Origin: Hippopus hippopus
Taxonomy: Eukaryota; Mollusca; Bivalvia; Cardiida; Cardiidae
Length of the DNA: 64,000 nt
NCBI GenBank assembly: GCA_946811185.2
Contig: OX328108.1
Coordinates: 10,002,412 to 10,066,411, forward strand
Direction: 5' to 3'
The notes below the pieces were generated by a model. The model was given only the letters and a program-made list of their open reading frames with translations. It searched no databases and was not told where the DNA came from. The position numbers were made by a program, and so were the translations under genes. This document shows positions 56,401 to 64,000 of this stretch, piece by piece. Every line of letters starts with the position of its first letter. The first letter of the stretch is position 1.

Positions 56401-59400
56401 CCCAAACCACTGGATGCTTTTCCACATAACGATTGCCAAAACAATGATCAGTGGTGAGAAAGGAATGGAACCTCTTGCAATGACTTATCAATCCTTGGAG
56501 GGAATCCTAGGCTGAGCTGGGTATTGGAACCAGTGACCCCTCATTTAAAGGCCTGTATCTTCCTGTCTAAGCTACTGGGCTCAGTACAAGCACTGTAAGT
56601 AACTGGCTAAGATGCAAGGATTGGCATTAATTTTCTTGTTTGTATTGAAATTTAACACAGTTTTAACAGCTTGCGTCATACCAGAGTGGCCAAAGCACCT
56701 AAGCTTTCTTACGCCAGTAATGATACAACCTTCTTTGCAAACCACCGACTACTTTCTCACATGCAGCAGAGGTCAGTGGCACAAAACAGCTGAAAGAAAG
56801 TTTGCCTCAACCAGGTACCAAACTGGAAACCATCAGATCACGAGTCAGATAAGCTAACCACTGAGCTATCCGGCTAGGCAATTGGTATCAAATTGGTAAG
56901 GTACTGTATATAAAACATAGAAGAATAATCTTACAAGATTTCTCCATCATGTCTATCCGCGGCTTCCTTCTTCTCCCTCTCCATACGAAGCTTTTCTTTC
57001 ATCTCATCTGTTGCTTCCTGCAGCTCCTCGACCGTAATCAACAAAATCTAAAAAAAAGAGCTTGCACATCAACTTTTTCAGTGCTAATACGGGACAGTGT
57101 GGATCAAATATCAGGCTGCACATTTTGTGCAGCCTGATCTTGATCGACTCTGGCCGCAATGGCAACTATAGTCGTGAAAAGGCACTTTAAGGTTTAAGAG
57201 TAATAGTGCAAAATAAACAGTAATGAATTGTTAAGTTTGACAGTATAGCTCAATTCGTTAAAAAAAATTTTCCAAAGTAATCATTTGTCACACCTGATCA
57301 ACACAGCTAATTATGAAGAACAGAATCACTTGCACACTTTAACAGTCTGACCTTGGTCTATTCTGTAACAAGTTGAAGAGGTATGATAACTGTTGTTTGA
57401 TCATAAATATAAAATTACTTTCAAAATCTAAACATCATTATCGAGCTCCTGCAAGACTTCAGTCCAAACCTCTAGAGAAGAGGACTAGGTCTTCAAATCT
57501 TTGCCACAGGTCTCTAAAACATTTGAGATGCTATGAAGAATCAAAAAACAAGGCAGCTCTATGAACAGCATCCCATGCAATGCATGGCTCTATGCAATAT
57601 TACTAATTAAGACCTAAAAAGGAAATGAATCCTGTCACAATGACTATCATCAATCCTCAGAAAGAAATCGGCTAAGCCAGGGATTCAAACCATTGACCTC
57701 CTGTCTCAAGTCCTGTACACTACCAACTGCACTGTCGGCTTCAAAGAAAAATAATATTAGTTGATTGATTGATTTTACGGTGTTTAACACCATTCTGAAC
57801 ATTGTTTCAGTTGTATCGCAGTGGCCAGTGCACTTGTCCATGCATTCCTAGAGTTTCTTTTACCAGTACTCCTCACACTATTCTTTCCAAGCCACTGGTT
57901 GCTTTTCCACATAACTATCTTCCAAACAATGGTCAGCCGTAAGAGAAGAATGAATCTTGTTGCAATGACTATCATCAAAAATAATATTGGAATAATGTAA
58001 AAGATCTGTCTGAAAAAGAAAGTGATTAACCATACATCTTTAAGGACTCTAGTTATAAATCTACAGGTTTTTCTGCACCATTCTGCTCTGTAGTTTGGAC
58101 TCTTCTGTAGCTCTTTGATTATCTTGGATGTTAACTGGGAAGGTTTATAGGTCACCTGTAATGAGAACAATCATTCAATTAACCCTTTCCAACACTACCC
58201 CTAGTGTAAACGACCCTGAGGAAGAAGGCTTTTGAAAACATGGTGGGAAAAAGAGAAAATGCTGGTAACCAGCATTTTCTCCTTTCCCCACAATGTTTTC
58301 TATCCTTTCTAGGAATTATACAGTTATTTTAGAAATATCCATTTTTTCTTCTGCAGTTCCCTTCAATTTGGACAAGTCTAAAATTTTGTGCTTTGATGAA
58401 GACTGAAGATTTAACCCTTTACCGCATGATCCCGAGAATTCTGGACCTTGGCTTTTGAAAACAACTTGGGAAAAGGAGGAAATGCTAGTAATCAGTATTT
58501 TCTACTTTTCCTAATTTGTTGCCAACTCTTTCATATAAAAATCCCACCATCTGAGCCACATTCAATGTGTCACCTGCAAATACTTTTGATCTGGACAAGT
58601 CTAAAACTTTGTCGTTTGGTAAAGAGTTTAGTCGACCCTTACACCTGCTAATTAGCAACAATAATTACTGTAAACATGAACTGAATGCACTTGCAGATAA
58701 CAAATTAGATGTGGCTCAAATGATGGGAACTATCTTGAGACAGGGTAGAAATATTGAGCATGATTAACATTATTTTCTCTCCTTAAGCTAAAAAGCTCTC
58801 TGTACCATCATAGACAAATTTCATTTCTTGCACATCTTTTGATTTGTTGTTTGAAAATTCTTTCAATTTAGACATGTCTAAAGTCTGTTGTCTGGTAAAA
58901 TACTGACTAAATAGGAGACATAACTTTCTAAAAAAATTTTCAGAGCTACCTGCCCTTCCAGTATGGTTTCCATTCTGAGGGCTGATAACCGCATGTAGTT
59001 GCAGTTTGAAATGCCAGAGACATCAGATGTCAAAGAGTTGCATTACTACAGCACAAACTACAGGGATATGACATTAACATGTTTTCTTCAAAATCAGCCA
59101 AGCAAACAATATTAGTTGTACGGTCAGGTGGCAGGGGACTTGGAAACTTGTTCACGGCTGTGGTGAATCATGTTGCCCCAAGCCGAGGTGGCGACATGAT
59201 TCACCACAGCCGTGAACAAGTTTCCAAGTCCCCTGCCACCTGACTGTACAACGAATTTATTATACTGCAAAGTTTTACCATTCCAACGTTTGTTAAGCGA
59301 ATTTTACCTGTTTTTTGTTTAAAAAATTGAGTACGCTGACGAAGTAGAATTTCCCTTCTGAGTGCCCCAATTCAATGAAAACTGACGTCACTGGGAACTG

Positions 59401-62400
59401 ACGTCACTGAAACCTTGGAAATATGTGCTAAAACGTGCAGCCTGGCGCATAATCTTGATGTTAATCTTGATCGACGCCGCCATTTTGGATGTTGTGTTGA
59501 AAGTGTAGTCATGTCTACGGGGCTCCCGAAAAGGAAACAGCTTTTACATTGGTTTTGCCAGTGTACATGATATATATGTTCGGGGCATATTATCCAATAG
59601 ATCACGAGAAATTTCTTTGCAGTATAATAATATATCATTAACATGAAATGAGCCATGCTCTAGCACAAAGGGGTTTAATGCATCTCCATGATGAATCATA
59701 CTGAGCAAGTCATCATATAACTCTGAATCTATAAAATTCAATTTGACTAACAACCAACTGAATCATAAGGTAGAATGGTCTTTCGACATGCAGAAAATTG
59801 ACCCATGGCAATGCAAAGTCTGACCTAGCATGGATTATTACTTTTTACAGATGTATTAAACACCCTTTTCACACAGCATGTCTAATAATTATGTGTAGAG
59901 ACCAACATGTGTTTTTTGAGCAGAAGTTGAATCCAGTATTTGGTGATAAAAAGAGTCTTTGCACAGATAAAAGTATGCTACAATCATAAAATTATCTCCA
60001 TGGAAAAATGTGTTGTCATTAGCTGTCCATGCATAACAGTCCTTATCATGAGCCCATGTAGATTAGAGTGTCAAGTGACAAAAATAACCTTACATCAAAC
60101 TCATGGTTGTCCCATTTCCTGGGCATCAAAGCCTTTTCTTTCTCAGCCTCCAGTCTCTCAGCCTCTTCCTGTGTCACAATGTCTGGCACTTCATTGTTCA
60201 GCAAGTGAACCAGGTCTCCACCCTGTGAATATGACATAAACTCCTCTTTTAAACAAGTTTTTAAAACCCTAAAATACCAGGCTATTTGTTTAGTTTTAAC
60301 ATGTTTTTTTTTTTCATGTTAGTTGAAAGACTGATTCCAAGAAATCTTAGCTAGTACTTACACTGTAAGACACCTAGTTCCAAATGCTCATTCCATTCAT
60401 CACAAGATTCAAAGCAAGAACCTTTGATGAAACGGCCAAAGCTTTACCCCCTACATTAGTGTCTCCCACATAGCTACTTATAAAAAACATTGTGGACAAA
60501 GGACAAAAAGCTTATACCCTAGCATCTTTTCCTTTTTTTCTACATAAGACACAATATGTTCTTCCTTTAGAGCTACCTTTAATTATTTGCTTTCTGCACA
60601 CGCTTGCAATGTAGACTAATGTTATTACAAGCAATTTCTCCTTTATCCACAATAATCCCAGGTAAACTGTCTGTCTCTATGAGGTGTGATTGCTTAATTC
60701 ATACAAATTTTTTTCAGATCCTGCATAAATTTAGACCAAATGCATGACAGTCCAACTGACAAATGTTTATCCATTTTTCAAACATAAACAAGGGCATGGC
60801 ATGCCCGTGCTTATGCTTGGCTGCAATTGCTATCAGGCAGACTACCACTTACAGAATGACGACAAGGCTATGACAATACCTCGAAGTTTTCTTCGAACAA
60901 CAGCCTAGCTAAAAAATGTTCGTCTCTTGCTTCCGAAACATTAAGACACCTACGAACAAAAGGCATAAACCAAACCTACCCCAGATGGACTGTTCATCGA
61001 GAAACCTTCATTTCCCCAGACAGACGTCTTGATGGCAGCTACACGGAACTCCTTCATGATCTTGTCTCTCATCTTATCATTCACATTCTGGGCTATGTTG
61101 TGGTTCAAGACAAAGGGGTCCTGGATATTCATGGACGAGGCCTGGAAAATACAGGTTGGTATTTTCATTGTTGATCAATACTGTTAACCCTGTATCAAAC
61201 AGGCCCAAGTTTTAACAAGCCGGATAAAGCGGGTTTTTGAAACATTATGGGAAAAGGAGAAAATGCTGGTGACCAGCATTTTCTCCTTTACCTACAATGT
61301 TTTCTATACTTCTAAGGACTAATTCCATAACTTCAGCCACATAGATGTTCTCTTCTACAAATGCTTGTGATTGTGGGCAAGTCTGAAAATCTGTAACCAG
61401 CATTTTCTCCTTTTCCCACAATGATTTCTACCCTATAAAAGACAAATCCTATGATTCCAGCCACATCTACTGTTTCCTCTACATATGCTTTTGATTTTGG
61501 CCATGTCTGAAAATCTGTTGTTGGGTAAACAGGTTTTATATGATAGAGTAATGGAGATATTTATTGCCTTGAAGATTCCTAGGTGATTTCAAAACTTTGA
61601 ATTCCTTTCCTATTCCAGTGTTTTGGCTAATCTTGTGCTGAATTCCAACATTCTCAATCTCTAGCCTGCCATATCTGATCTTATGGTTTTTATGGAAAGT
61701 GTAGACCAAGATTATTCTGCACATTCATCAACCTGATCTTGGTCTATGTTCTCTACTTCTCATGGAATGGTTTCATCCCTATTATCTACACTATGTACCT
61801 ACAAAACTTCACAACTATCCATTTGTGTTATAATCTAAGAGTATATAAACTAGAACTTGTTTTTCTACAAAAAAACAAATGTCTTCCCCCTTTTTGGTGT
61901 CAGAAGGATTGATATGTCACCAAGGCAATTTCTAACTGAAATAATGGTCATTTTTCACTAACGGTTTTCGAGTTGTAGAGCGGACACGAAATTGTACATG
62001 AAATGAGTACGGAAAATAATCAAAGGGAAATAACTCGAAAAATATACAAGCCAGAGTTATGGTTCTTGTGCATGACACTTCGTTTCATGATGCTTTACAA
62101 ATGTGTGAAGTTTTATCAAAATATCTTAAAAGATTTTCGAGTTATTGAGCAGACACAATTTGTGACGGACAGAGAGACAGAGAGACAGAGAGACGGACAG
62201 ACAGACGGATGCACGAGGAAAAACAATATGTCTCCCGACCCTGACGGGGGGAGACATAATGAGCAATGCTCTGTGTAAAGAGGACTTAATGCAATTGCCA
62301 AAAGTATCGACCTATGTCAGTCAGTACAGTTAACACAAGCTGAAAAGGTAGAAACTTCTTGCTACTGGTCAATTTTCTGCATATTCAAGAACAATTCTAC

Positions 62401-62702
62401 CTCATTATTCAATCACTTGTTACACAAAATGATTTTTTGAATCCATAATCATATGATGACCTGTTTGGTATAATGCGTCATGGAGATGCACTAAACTCCC
62501 TCCTCCCAGAGCATCCCTCATATATTGTGACAAAAGATAAAGTTATTGTGGCTTACCTTAAAACTACGCACTCTCCCATCAGCCATGTTGTCTTTCTCAA
62601 AGAAATTCACAAAGGAAATTTCTTTTCCCGTCCTTGTGCACAAAACATTGTCTTGGAAGTTAAATGCACTCCAATAGGAGAAGAATCCAGACAGGAGTTC
62701 AG
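50183..62702 (-). CDS. TUT1: TUT1/Star-PAP-type terminal uridylyltransferase, 3' part of gene (8 exons)
   Basis: Coding exons: 62702-62557, 61141-60980, 60222-60094, 58155-58036, 57047-56935, 54188-53970, 52752-52521, 50452-50183. All have GT donors and AG acceptors and compatible phases, giving about 463 codons (1,391 nt). The product has the end of the PAP-associated domain, a QDPFVLNHNIAQNV motif, a Lys/Glu-rich linker, an acidic stretch and a KA-1-like C-terminus. TUT1 is nuclear, adds uridines to U6 snRNA and, as Star-PAP, can polyadenylate some mRNAs; the KA-1 part helps bind U6. TUT4/7 are less likely: no CCHC knuckle follows the QDPF motif. The N-terminal zinc finger, RRM and catalytic Asp pair are not in the window. 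Identity rests on recalled family features, not a search. Confidence 0.8.
50605..51560 (+). repeat. ~155-bp tandem array, about 5 units, in an ATGTCTCCCCC element
   Basis: Units hold AAAGGGAAATAACTCGAAAA, TACAAGCCAGAGTTATG, GTGCATGACACTTC and TTTTCGAGTTATAGAG. The array begins after GATGTCTCCCCCC and ends GACAGACGGACAGACGGATG then GGGGTGAGACATAAT. The single-unit counterpart is 61855-62260. It lies in the last TUT1 intron. Confidence 0.92.
51557..51744 (-). mobile_element. Family A MITE, left end lost
   Basis: GCATGTGCAGACGACAACAT, hairpin at 51623-51690, GTGGTAAAGGGTTAA at the right. It is joined to the tandem array. Confidence 0.8.
51745..52025. mobile_element. Two family A remnants, converging
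   Basis: A right half in plus orientation (TTTCCTTGAATATTTTCTAC..., 51745-51840) meets TTAACTCTTTGTCAAACAAC (51840 onward) in minus orientation, which ends near GACTTGGATTGTTTGG. Confidence 0.7.
52160..52488 (-). mobile_element. Two family A MITEs in tandem
   Basis: First, 52160-52313 (TCAACTCTTTGACAGAAAAC, hairpin mostly deleted). Second, 52316-52488, with hairpin 52367-52434 and AAAAGGTTTAA at the end. The latter TTAA is only 33 bp from the TUT1 splice donor at 52520. Confidence 0.8.
52521..52752 (-). CDS. TUT1: TUT1 exon with acidic linker and start of KA-1-like region
   Basis: Acceptor TTTGCAG, phase 2; donor AAG|GTAAGC. It encodes PPSIFDLEMETPKRF, then the acidic DDLIEEDSDDGEE and EDSDSEVSCQYF. 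The final MRAWCMTWARRKK fits the Trp/Arg-rich start of the TUT1 C-terminal RNA-binding region. Confidence 0.83.
52788..53053 (+). mobile_element. Family E MITE in TUT1 intron
   Basis: AAGCCATGCTCTGTG to GGAGTGCTGCTCAT, hairpin CCCAGGTCATCCTGAGCGG...GCAGGCTGACCTGG. Confidence 0.85.
53148..53578. repeat. Second copy of the 41150-41500 repeat
   Basis: TTCCGGTAGGTTATCGAGAA, TTTCATGGTTACGACCAGTG, GTTACCTAGG and a partial palindrome near 53486-53545. It carries an extra ~100 bp (GGAAGGGGTACGCCACTGG...) absent from the other copy. Confidence 0.75.
53634..53780 (-). mobile_element. Family D TTAA MITE, partial
   Basis: TTAACCCTTAGAGCCAGATA, ATGACCCAAATAATTACAAT, AAGATCAGGCTGCATGTTTT; the right arm of the hairpin is lost. 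Confidence 0.65.
53795..53935. mobile_element. Family H MITE, right half
   Basis: GCGGTTTAGCCAATCAGAAG, TTAGAAAATTCTTCAGCATA, ATTCTTAAGAACACTTGGTG. Confidence 0.72.
53970..54188 (-). CDS. TUT1: TUT1 exon: charged linker
   Basis: Acceptor ACTTGCAG, donor AG|GTAAGT. It encodes KRREERRNEKRRIAEEKF, a basic helical segment, then GEPFYPNDKK and a Glu-rich run (EEGAEQSQQEEEENGEEEAS) ending GGQKRPR. The basic segment followed by an acidic segment implies a flexible, probably nuclear-targeting linker. The open frame extends 5' into the intron, but the splice site fits better. Confidence 0.82.
54216..54612 (-). mobile_element. Two family E MITE remnants
   Basis: 54216-54443 has GGGATCCACATTTTCC and GACCTGGGTCGATACTTT with the left arm lost. 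54470-54612 has CAGGTCAGCCTACGCGG...GATGCATTAAGCCCC. Both are in TUT1 intron. Confidence 0.7.
54914..56109. mobile_element. 1.2 kb DNA transposon with perfect 16-bp inverted ends
   Basis: CAGGGTTGCATCTAGA (54914-54929) and its exact inverse TCTAGATGCAACCCTG (56094-56109) bound 1,196 bp. The flanks repeat GTGAGG directly (54908-54913, 56110-56115). Inside are G/C tracts near 54950-55020 and no long ORF, so it is non-autonomous. The CAGGG start recalls hAT, but a 6-bp duplication is not the hAT norm. Confidence 0.78.
56110..56590 (-). mobile_element. SINE S1, inverted, carrying the MITE
   Basis: The tail (56110-56130) and body to head (56342-56590; AACCACTGGATGCTTTTCCA, GGCTGAGCTGGGTATTGGAA) are separated by family B. 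The left side abuts the 1.2 kb transposon. Confidence 0.85.
56131..56341 (-). mobile_element. Family B TTAA MITE inserted in a SINE
   Basis: A 211-bp copy flanked by TTAA on both sides (56131-56134 and 56338-56341) splits an inverted S1 SINE. Removing it restores the SINE phrase CACCGTTTTTAACAACATTT with a single TTAA. Confidence 0.9.
56622..56879 (-). mobile_element. SINE S3, inverted
   Basis: The minus strand starts GCCTAGCCGGATAGCTCAGT and ends near GCTGTTAAAACTGTGTTAAA. It resembles 6898-7159. It lies 56 bp from a TUT1 exon. Confidence 0.83.
56935..57047 (-). CDS. TUT1: TUT1 exon: coiled linker
   Basis: Acceptor CTTTTTTTTAG|ATTTTG, donor CTT|GTAAGA. It encodes ILLITVEELQEATDEMKEKL and EREKKEAADRHDGEI, a charged helix with coiled-coil character. 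An alternative acceptor 30 bp inside (GCTGCAG) would also keep the frame. Confidence 0.72.
57073..57197 (+). mobile_element. Family D TTAA MITE
   Basis: Hairpin ATCAGGCTGCACATTTTGTG/CAGCCTGATC and a terminal AAGGTTTAA. It sits 26 bp upstream of the TUT1 exon, in the intron. Confidence 0.7.
57618..57745 (-). mobile_element. SINE S1 head fragment
   Basis: GAATCCTGTCACAATGACTA, B box GGTTTGAATCCC on the minus strand, and CTACCAACTGCACTG over the A box. Confidence 0.72.
57752..57978 (-). mobile_element. SINE S1, 5'-truncated with target duplication
   Basis: TTGATTGATTGATTTTACGG is the tail. The body continues to GACTATCATCA and the head is absent. AAAATAATATTAG and AAAATAATATTGG flank it as near-identical direct repeats. 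Confidence 0.8.
58036..58155 (-). CDS. TUT1: TUT1 exon after the QDPF region
   Basis: Acceptor ATTACAG, donor GAT|GTATGG, phase 0/0, 40 codons: VTYKPSQLTSKIIKELQKSP, then NYRAEWCRKTCRFITRVLKD. Basic helical sequence with two Cys four residues apart. Position relative to human TUT1 is not certain. Confidence 0.75.
58179..58400 (+). mobile_element. Family A TTAA MITE
   Basis: TTAACCCTTTCCAACACTAC, hairpin at 58231-58298, worn right end. Confidence 0.83.
58411..58630 (+). mobile_element. Family A TTAA MITE
   Basis: TTAACCCTTTACCGCATGAT to GTTTGGTAAAGAGTTTA, hairpin diverged. It follows the previous copy with 10 bp between. Confidence 0.83.
58680..58910. mobile_element. Family A chimera
   Basis: The left side is a reversed right half (TGCACTTGCAGATAACAAAT). 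The right side is a forward right half (GTTGTCTGGTAAAATACTG). Together they form a large imperfect inverted repeat. Confidence 0.65.
59117..59636 (+). mobile_element. Foldback element FB, copy 2
   Basis: Arms around TTGTACGGTCAGGTGGCAGG and its inverse (to 59252), TGACGTCA at 59383-59390 and 59399-59406, GACGCCGCCATTTTG at 59473-59487. About 90-95% similar by eye to 2661-3188. In a TUT1 intron. Confidence 0.88.
59647..59885 (-). mobile_element. Family E MITE
   Basis: ATGAGCCATGCTCTAGC to TCACACAGCATGTCTAAT. The hairpin is mostly deleted. Confidence 0.78.
60094..60222 (-). CDS. TUT1: TUT1 exon: GGDLVHLL...
   Basis: Acceptor ATTCACAG, donor GAT|GTAAGG, phase 0/0, 43 codons. It encodes GGDLVHLLNNEVPDIVTQEE, an AERLEAEKEKA helix and MPRKWDNHEFD. 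Confidence 0.82.
60480..60610 (+). mobile_element. Family A remnant
   Basis: AAAACATTGTGGACAAAGGA and TTTCCTTTTTTTCTACAT are decayed hairpin arms. Confidence 0.5.
60980..61141 (-). CDS. TUT1: TUT1 exon with QDPF...NHN motif
   Basis: Acceptor TTTTCCAG, donor GGG|GTAGGT, phase 0/0, 54 codons. MNIQDPFVLNHNIAQNVNDK is the family signature downstream of the PAP-associated domain. MKEFRVAAIKTSVWGNEGF follows. Confidence 0.88.
61194..61528 (+). mobile_element. Family A MITE with duplicated right half
   Basis: TTAACCCTGTATCAAACAGG, hairpin at 61240-61302, then a second right half from GTAACCAGCATTTTCTCC (61392) to GTTGTTGGGTAAACAGG. Confidence 0.8.
61855..62260 (+). mobile_element. ATGTCTCCCCC element, single-unit form
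   Basis: AAATGTCTTCCCCCTTTTTG to CGGGGGGAGACATAATG, nearly identical to the ends and one unit of 50605-51560. GACAGAGAGACAGACGG repeats are near the right end. The ends form a short inverted repeat. Confidence 0.88.
62259..62521 (+). mobile_element. Family E MITE
   Basis: ATGAGCAATGCTCTGTG to AGAGCATCCCTCAT, hairpin weakened. It ends 36 bp from the TUT1 exon. Confidence 0.8.
62557..62702 (-). CDS. TUT1: TUT1 exon: PAP-associated domain end (first in window)
   Basis: Acceptor TTTGTTCAG|CTGAAC, donor AAG|GTAAGC. It enters with two bases of a split codon, then encodes ELLSGFFSYWSAFNFQDNVL, CTRTGKEISFVNFFEKDNMA and DGRVRSFK. The GFF.YW..F.F phrase is typical of PAP-associated domains of non-canonical poly(A)/U polymerases. 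The preceding exon is outside the window. Confidence 0.87.
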
Positions 62703-62869
62703 CTGAACAAATAGAAACAGCAAGTGACAAGTAAGTCTTTACCAGACAAAAAATTTAGACAAATCCATTTTTAGCTCATCCTCGGTGACCCTGTTTTGAT
62801 TCATTCTGTAATCCCCCCTGGGTTATTTCACTGGCGTTTCCTCGTTCTCATGAATTATTCATGAAGCAT

Positions 62870-63230
62870 TTTGATTGGTGATCTCAGTTTTTCTTTGAGA
62901 AAATTTAAACTAATTTTATCACAAATACCCCGTCATTTCTATTTTTTACTTGTCGATATCCAATCACATCATTCATTGCAAATCAAGCTTAGCAATACTT
63001 TAAATATGGCGGTGCCCATCAAGACCACAATCGAGAAGCATTTAAAAGAGATTTTCGGCATAACACCGACAGATTGTCAGTTAAAATCGTACACAAAGAT
63101 CGACAGTGTCGTCCCTGTATTGCAGAATGGTATATCTCATAGGAGACAAGCACGCCGACGGCTGCCAAATTTGTTGACAGCCTAGGGTTTTTTCCAGGGT
63201 TTTTTTTAGTAATATAAGAAATGAAATTAT
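62870..63230 (+). repeat. Duplicated module, unit 1, with short ORF
   Basis: It shares sequence from CTAATTTTATCACAAATACC to GAAATGAAATTATCCTC with unit 2. TTTAAATATGGCGGTGCCCA places an ATG in a YY1-like motif. The frame MAVPIKTTIEKHLKEIFG continues to about residue 60. No match to a known family is certain; a RecQ-helicase N-terminal end was considered. Confidence 0.6.
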
Positions 63231-63460
63231 CCTCTGTACAAGAAATTATCATTATGTTATCGATCTTTCGATTGCCTATTCGGGTACTTCCCGACCATAT
63301 GAATATTCATAAGAAATGACAATTTGCTAGTCAATTTTCCCAGAGGTGATGCATGGAGAGTAACGTGATGCTTCAAACCTGGGTTCCAAGGATGTTTTTA
63401 ACTCAATACCATACAATCCTGAAAAAGAAGACTTTTCTTATCTTGTAGCACACCACTTTT

Positions 63461-63557
63461 TTAACTCTTTACAACACAATCCCGCTTTTTAACATCCTTG
63501 AAGAAGAGGGCTTTTGAAAACAGAGTTGGAAAAGGAGAAAATGCTGGTTACCAGCTC
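63461..63557 (+). mobile_element. Family A MITE, left half
   Basis: TTAACTCTTTACAACACAAT to ATGCTGGTTACCAGC, lost after the hairpin centre. Confidence 0.8.
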
Positions 63558-63672
63558 CATTTATCACAATACTGTCCATGTCATTAAAAAAGAATTGTTT
63601 GTTTTTTTCTTCCCTCCGAACAAGGGTTGGCAAAAAGCCGGTCAATATGAGAATTGACCGGGCCAGCGGTTT

Positions 63673-64000
63673 TAACCTTATTTTATCACAAATACCCTGT
63701 CATTTTTACTTTTTACTTGTCCAAATCCAATCACATCATTCATTGCAAATCAAGCTTAGCGATACTTTAAATATGGCGGCGCCCATCAACACCACAATTG
63801 AGAAGCGTTTAAAAGAGATTTTTGGCGAAACACCGAAAGATTCTCAGTTAAAATCTACACAAAGATCGATAGTGTTGTCCCTGTATTGCAGAATGGCATA
63901 TCTCACAGGAGACAAGCATGCAGACGGCCGCCATATTTGTTGACAACCTCGGGTTTTTTCCAGGGTTATTTTTAGTAACATAAAAAATGAAATTATCCTC
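63673..64000 (+). repeat. Duplicated module, unit 2, with short ORF
   Basis: Second unit, cut by the window edge. ATATGGCGGCGCCCATCAAC holds the ATG. The frame MAAPINTTIEKRLKEIFGET diverges from unit 1 by a frameshift after QLKS. Confidence 0.65.

Noticed and set aside
62871..63185. RecQ helicase first exon
   Set aside because: Only a loose resemblance at LKEIFG. No helicase motif is visible.

Overview
This is a repeat-rich, AT-rich animal nuclear genome window, most likely from a bivalve mollusc. The evidence is two spliced animal genes with GT-AG introns, tRNA-headed SINEs, and very many short hairpin-forming DNA elements of kinds I recall as abundant in clam and mussel assemblies. Most of the open frames in the window are shadows inside repeats.

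Two real genes are supported. (1) Plus strand, 10950-16251: a two-exon serotonin receptor of the 5-HT1 type, 414 residues, with a 4.06 kb intron between TM2 and TM3. A 24-bp minisatellite directly follows its stop codon. (2) Minus strand, 62702 down to 50183: the last eight coding exons of a TUT1/Star-PAP-type nucleotidyltransferase. They cover the PAP-associated end of the core, a charged linker and the KA-1-like C-terminus. The zinc finger, RRM and catalytic centre must lie beyond base 64000. All eight exon joins are phase-consistent.

The rest is mobile DNA and its remains. Four families of about 210-230 bp hairpin MITEs (called A-D here) have TTAA targets and ends starting CYCTT, which suggests piggyBac-type mobilisation. 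Family A has more than 25 full or partial copies. Several copies are chained through one shared TTAA. Two long palindromic families (E, F), another hairpin family (H) and a 530-bp foldback carrying paired CRE sites and a YY1-like site are also dispersed. At least three SINE subfamilies (S1-S3) occur, four copies with clear target duplications. Single elements include a decayed Tc1/mariner-like transposon (42088-43081, spacing near DD41D) and an unassigned 1.2 kb transposon with perfect 16-bp inverted ends (54914-56109).

Region by region: 1-8000, stacked MITEs and SINEs; 8000-16500, the receptor gene; 16500-31000, hairpin elements, a roughly 146-bp tandem array and two large palindromes; 31000-41500, sparse unique DNA with a 31-bp satellite and a 13-unit degenerate array; 41500-50000, the mariner-like element, a TAGATCTA-rich kilobase and dense MITEs; 50000-62700, TUT1 with transposon-filled introns; 62870-64000, a duplicated module with an ATG embedded in a YY1-like motif.

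The two genes have no evident functional link. Exon limits and repeat ends were read by eye; no search or alignment was run.
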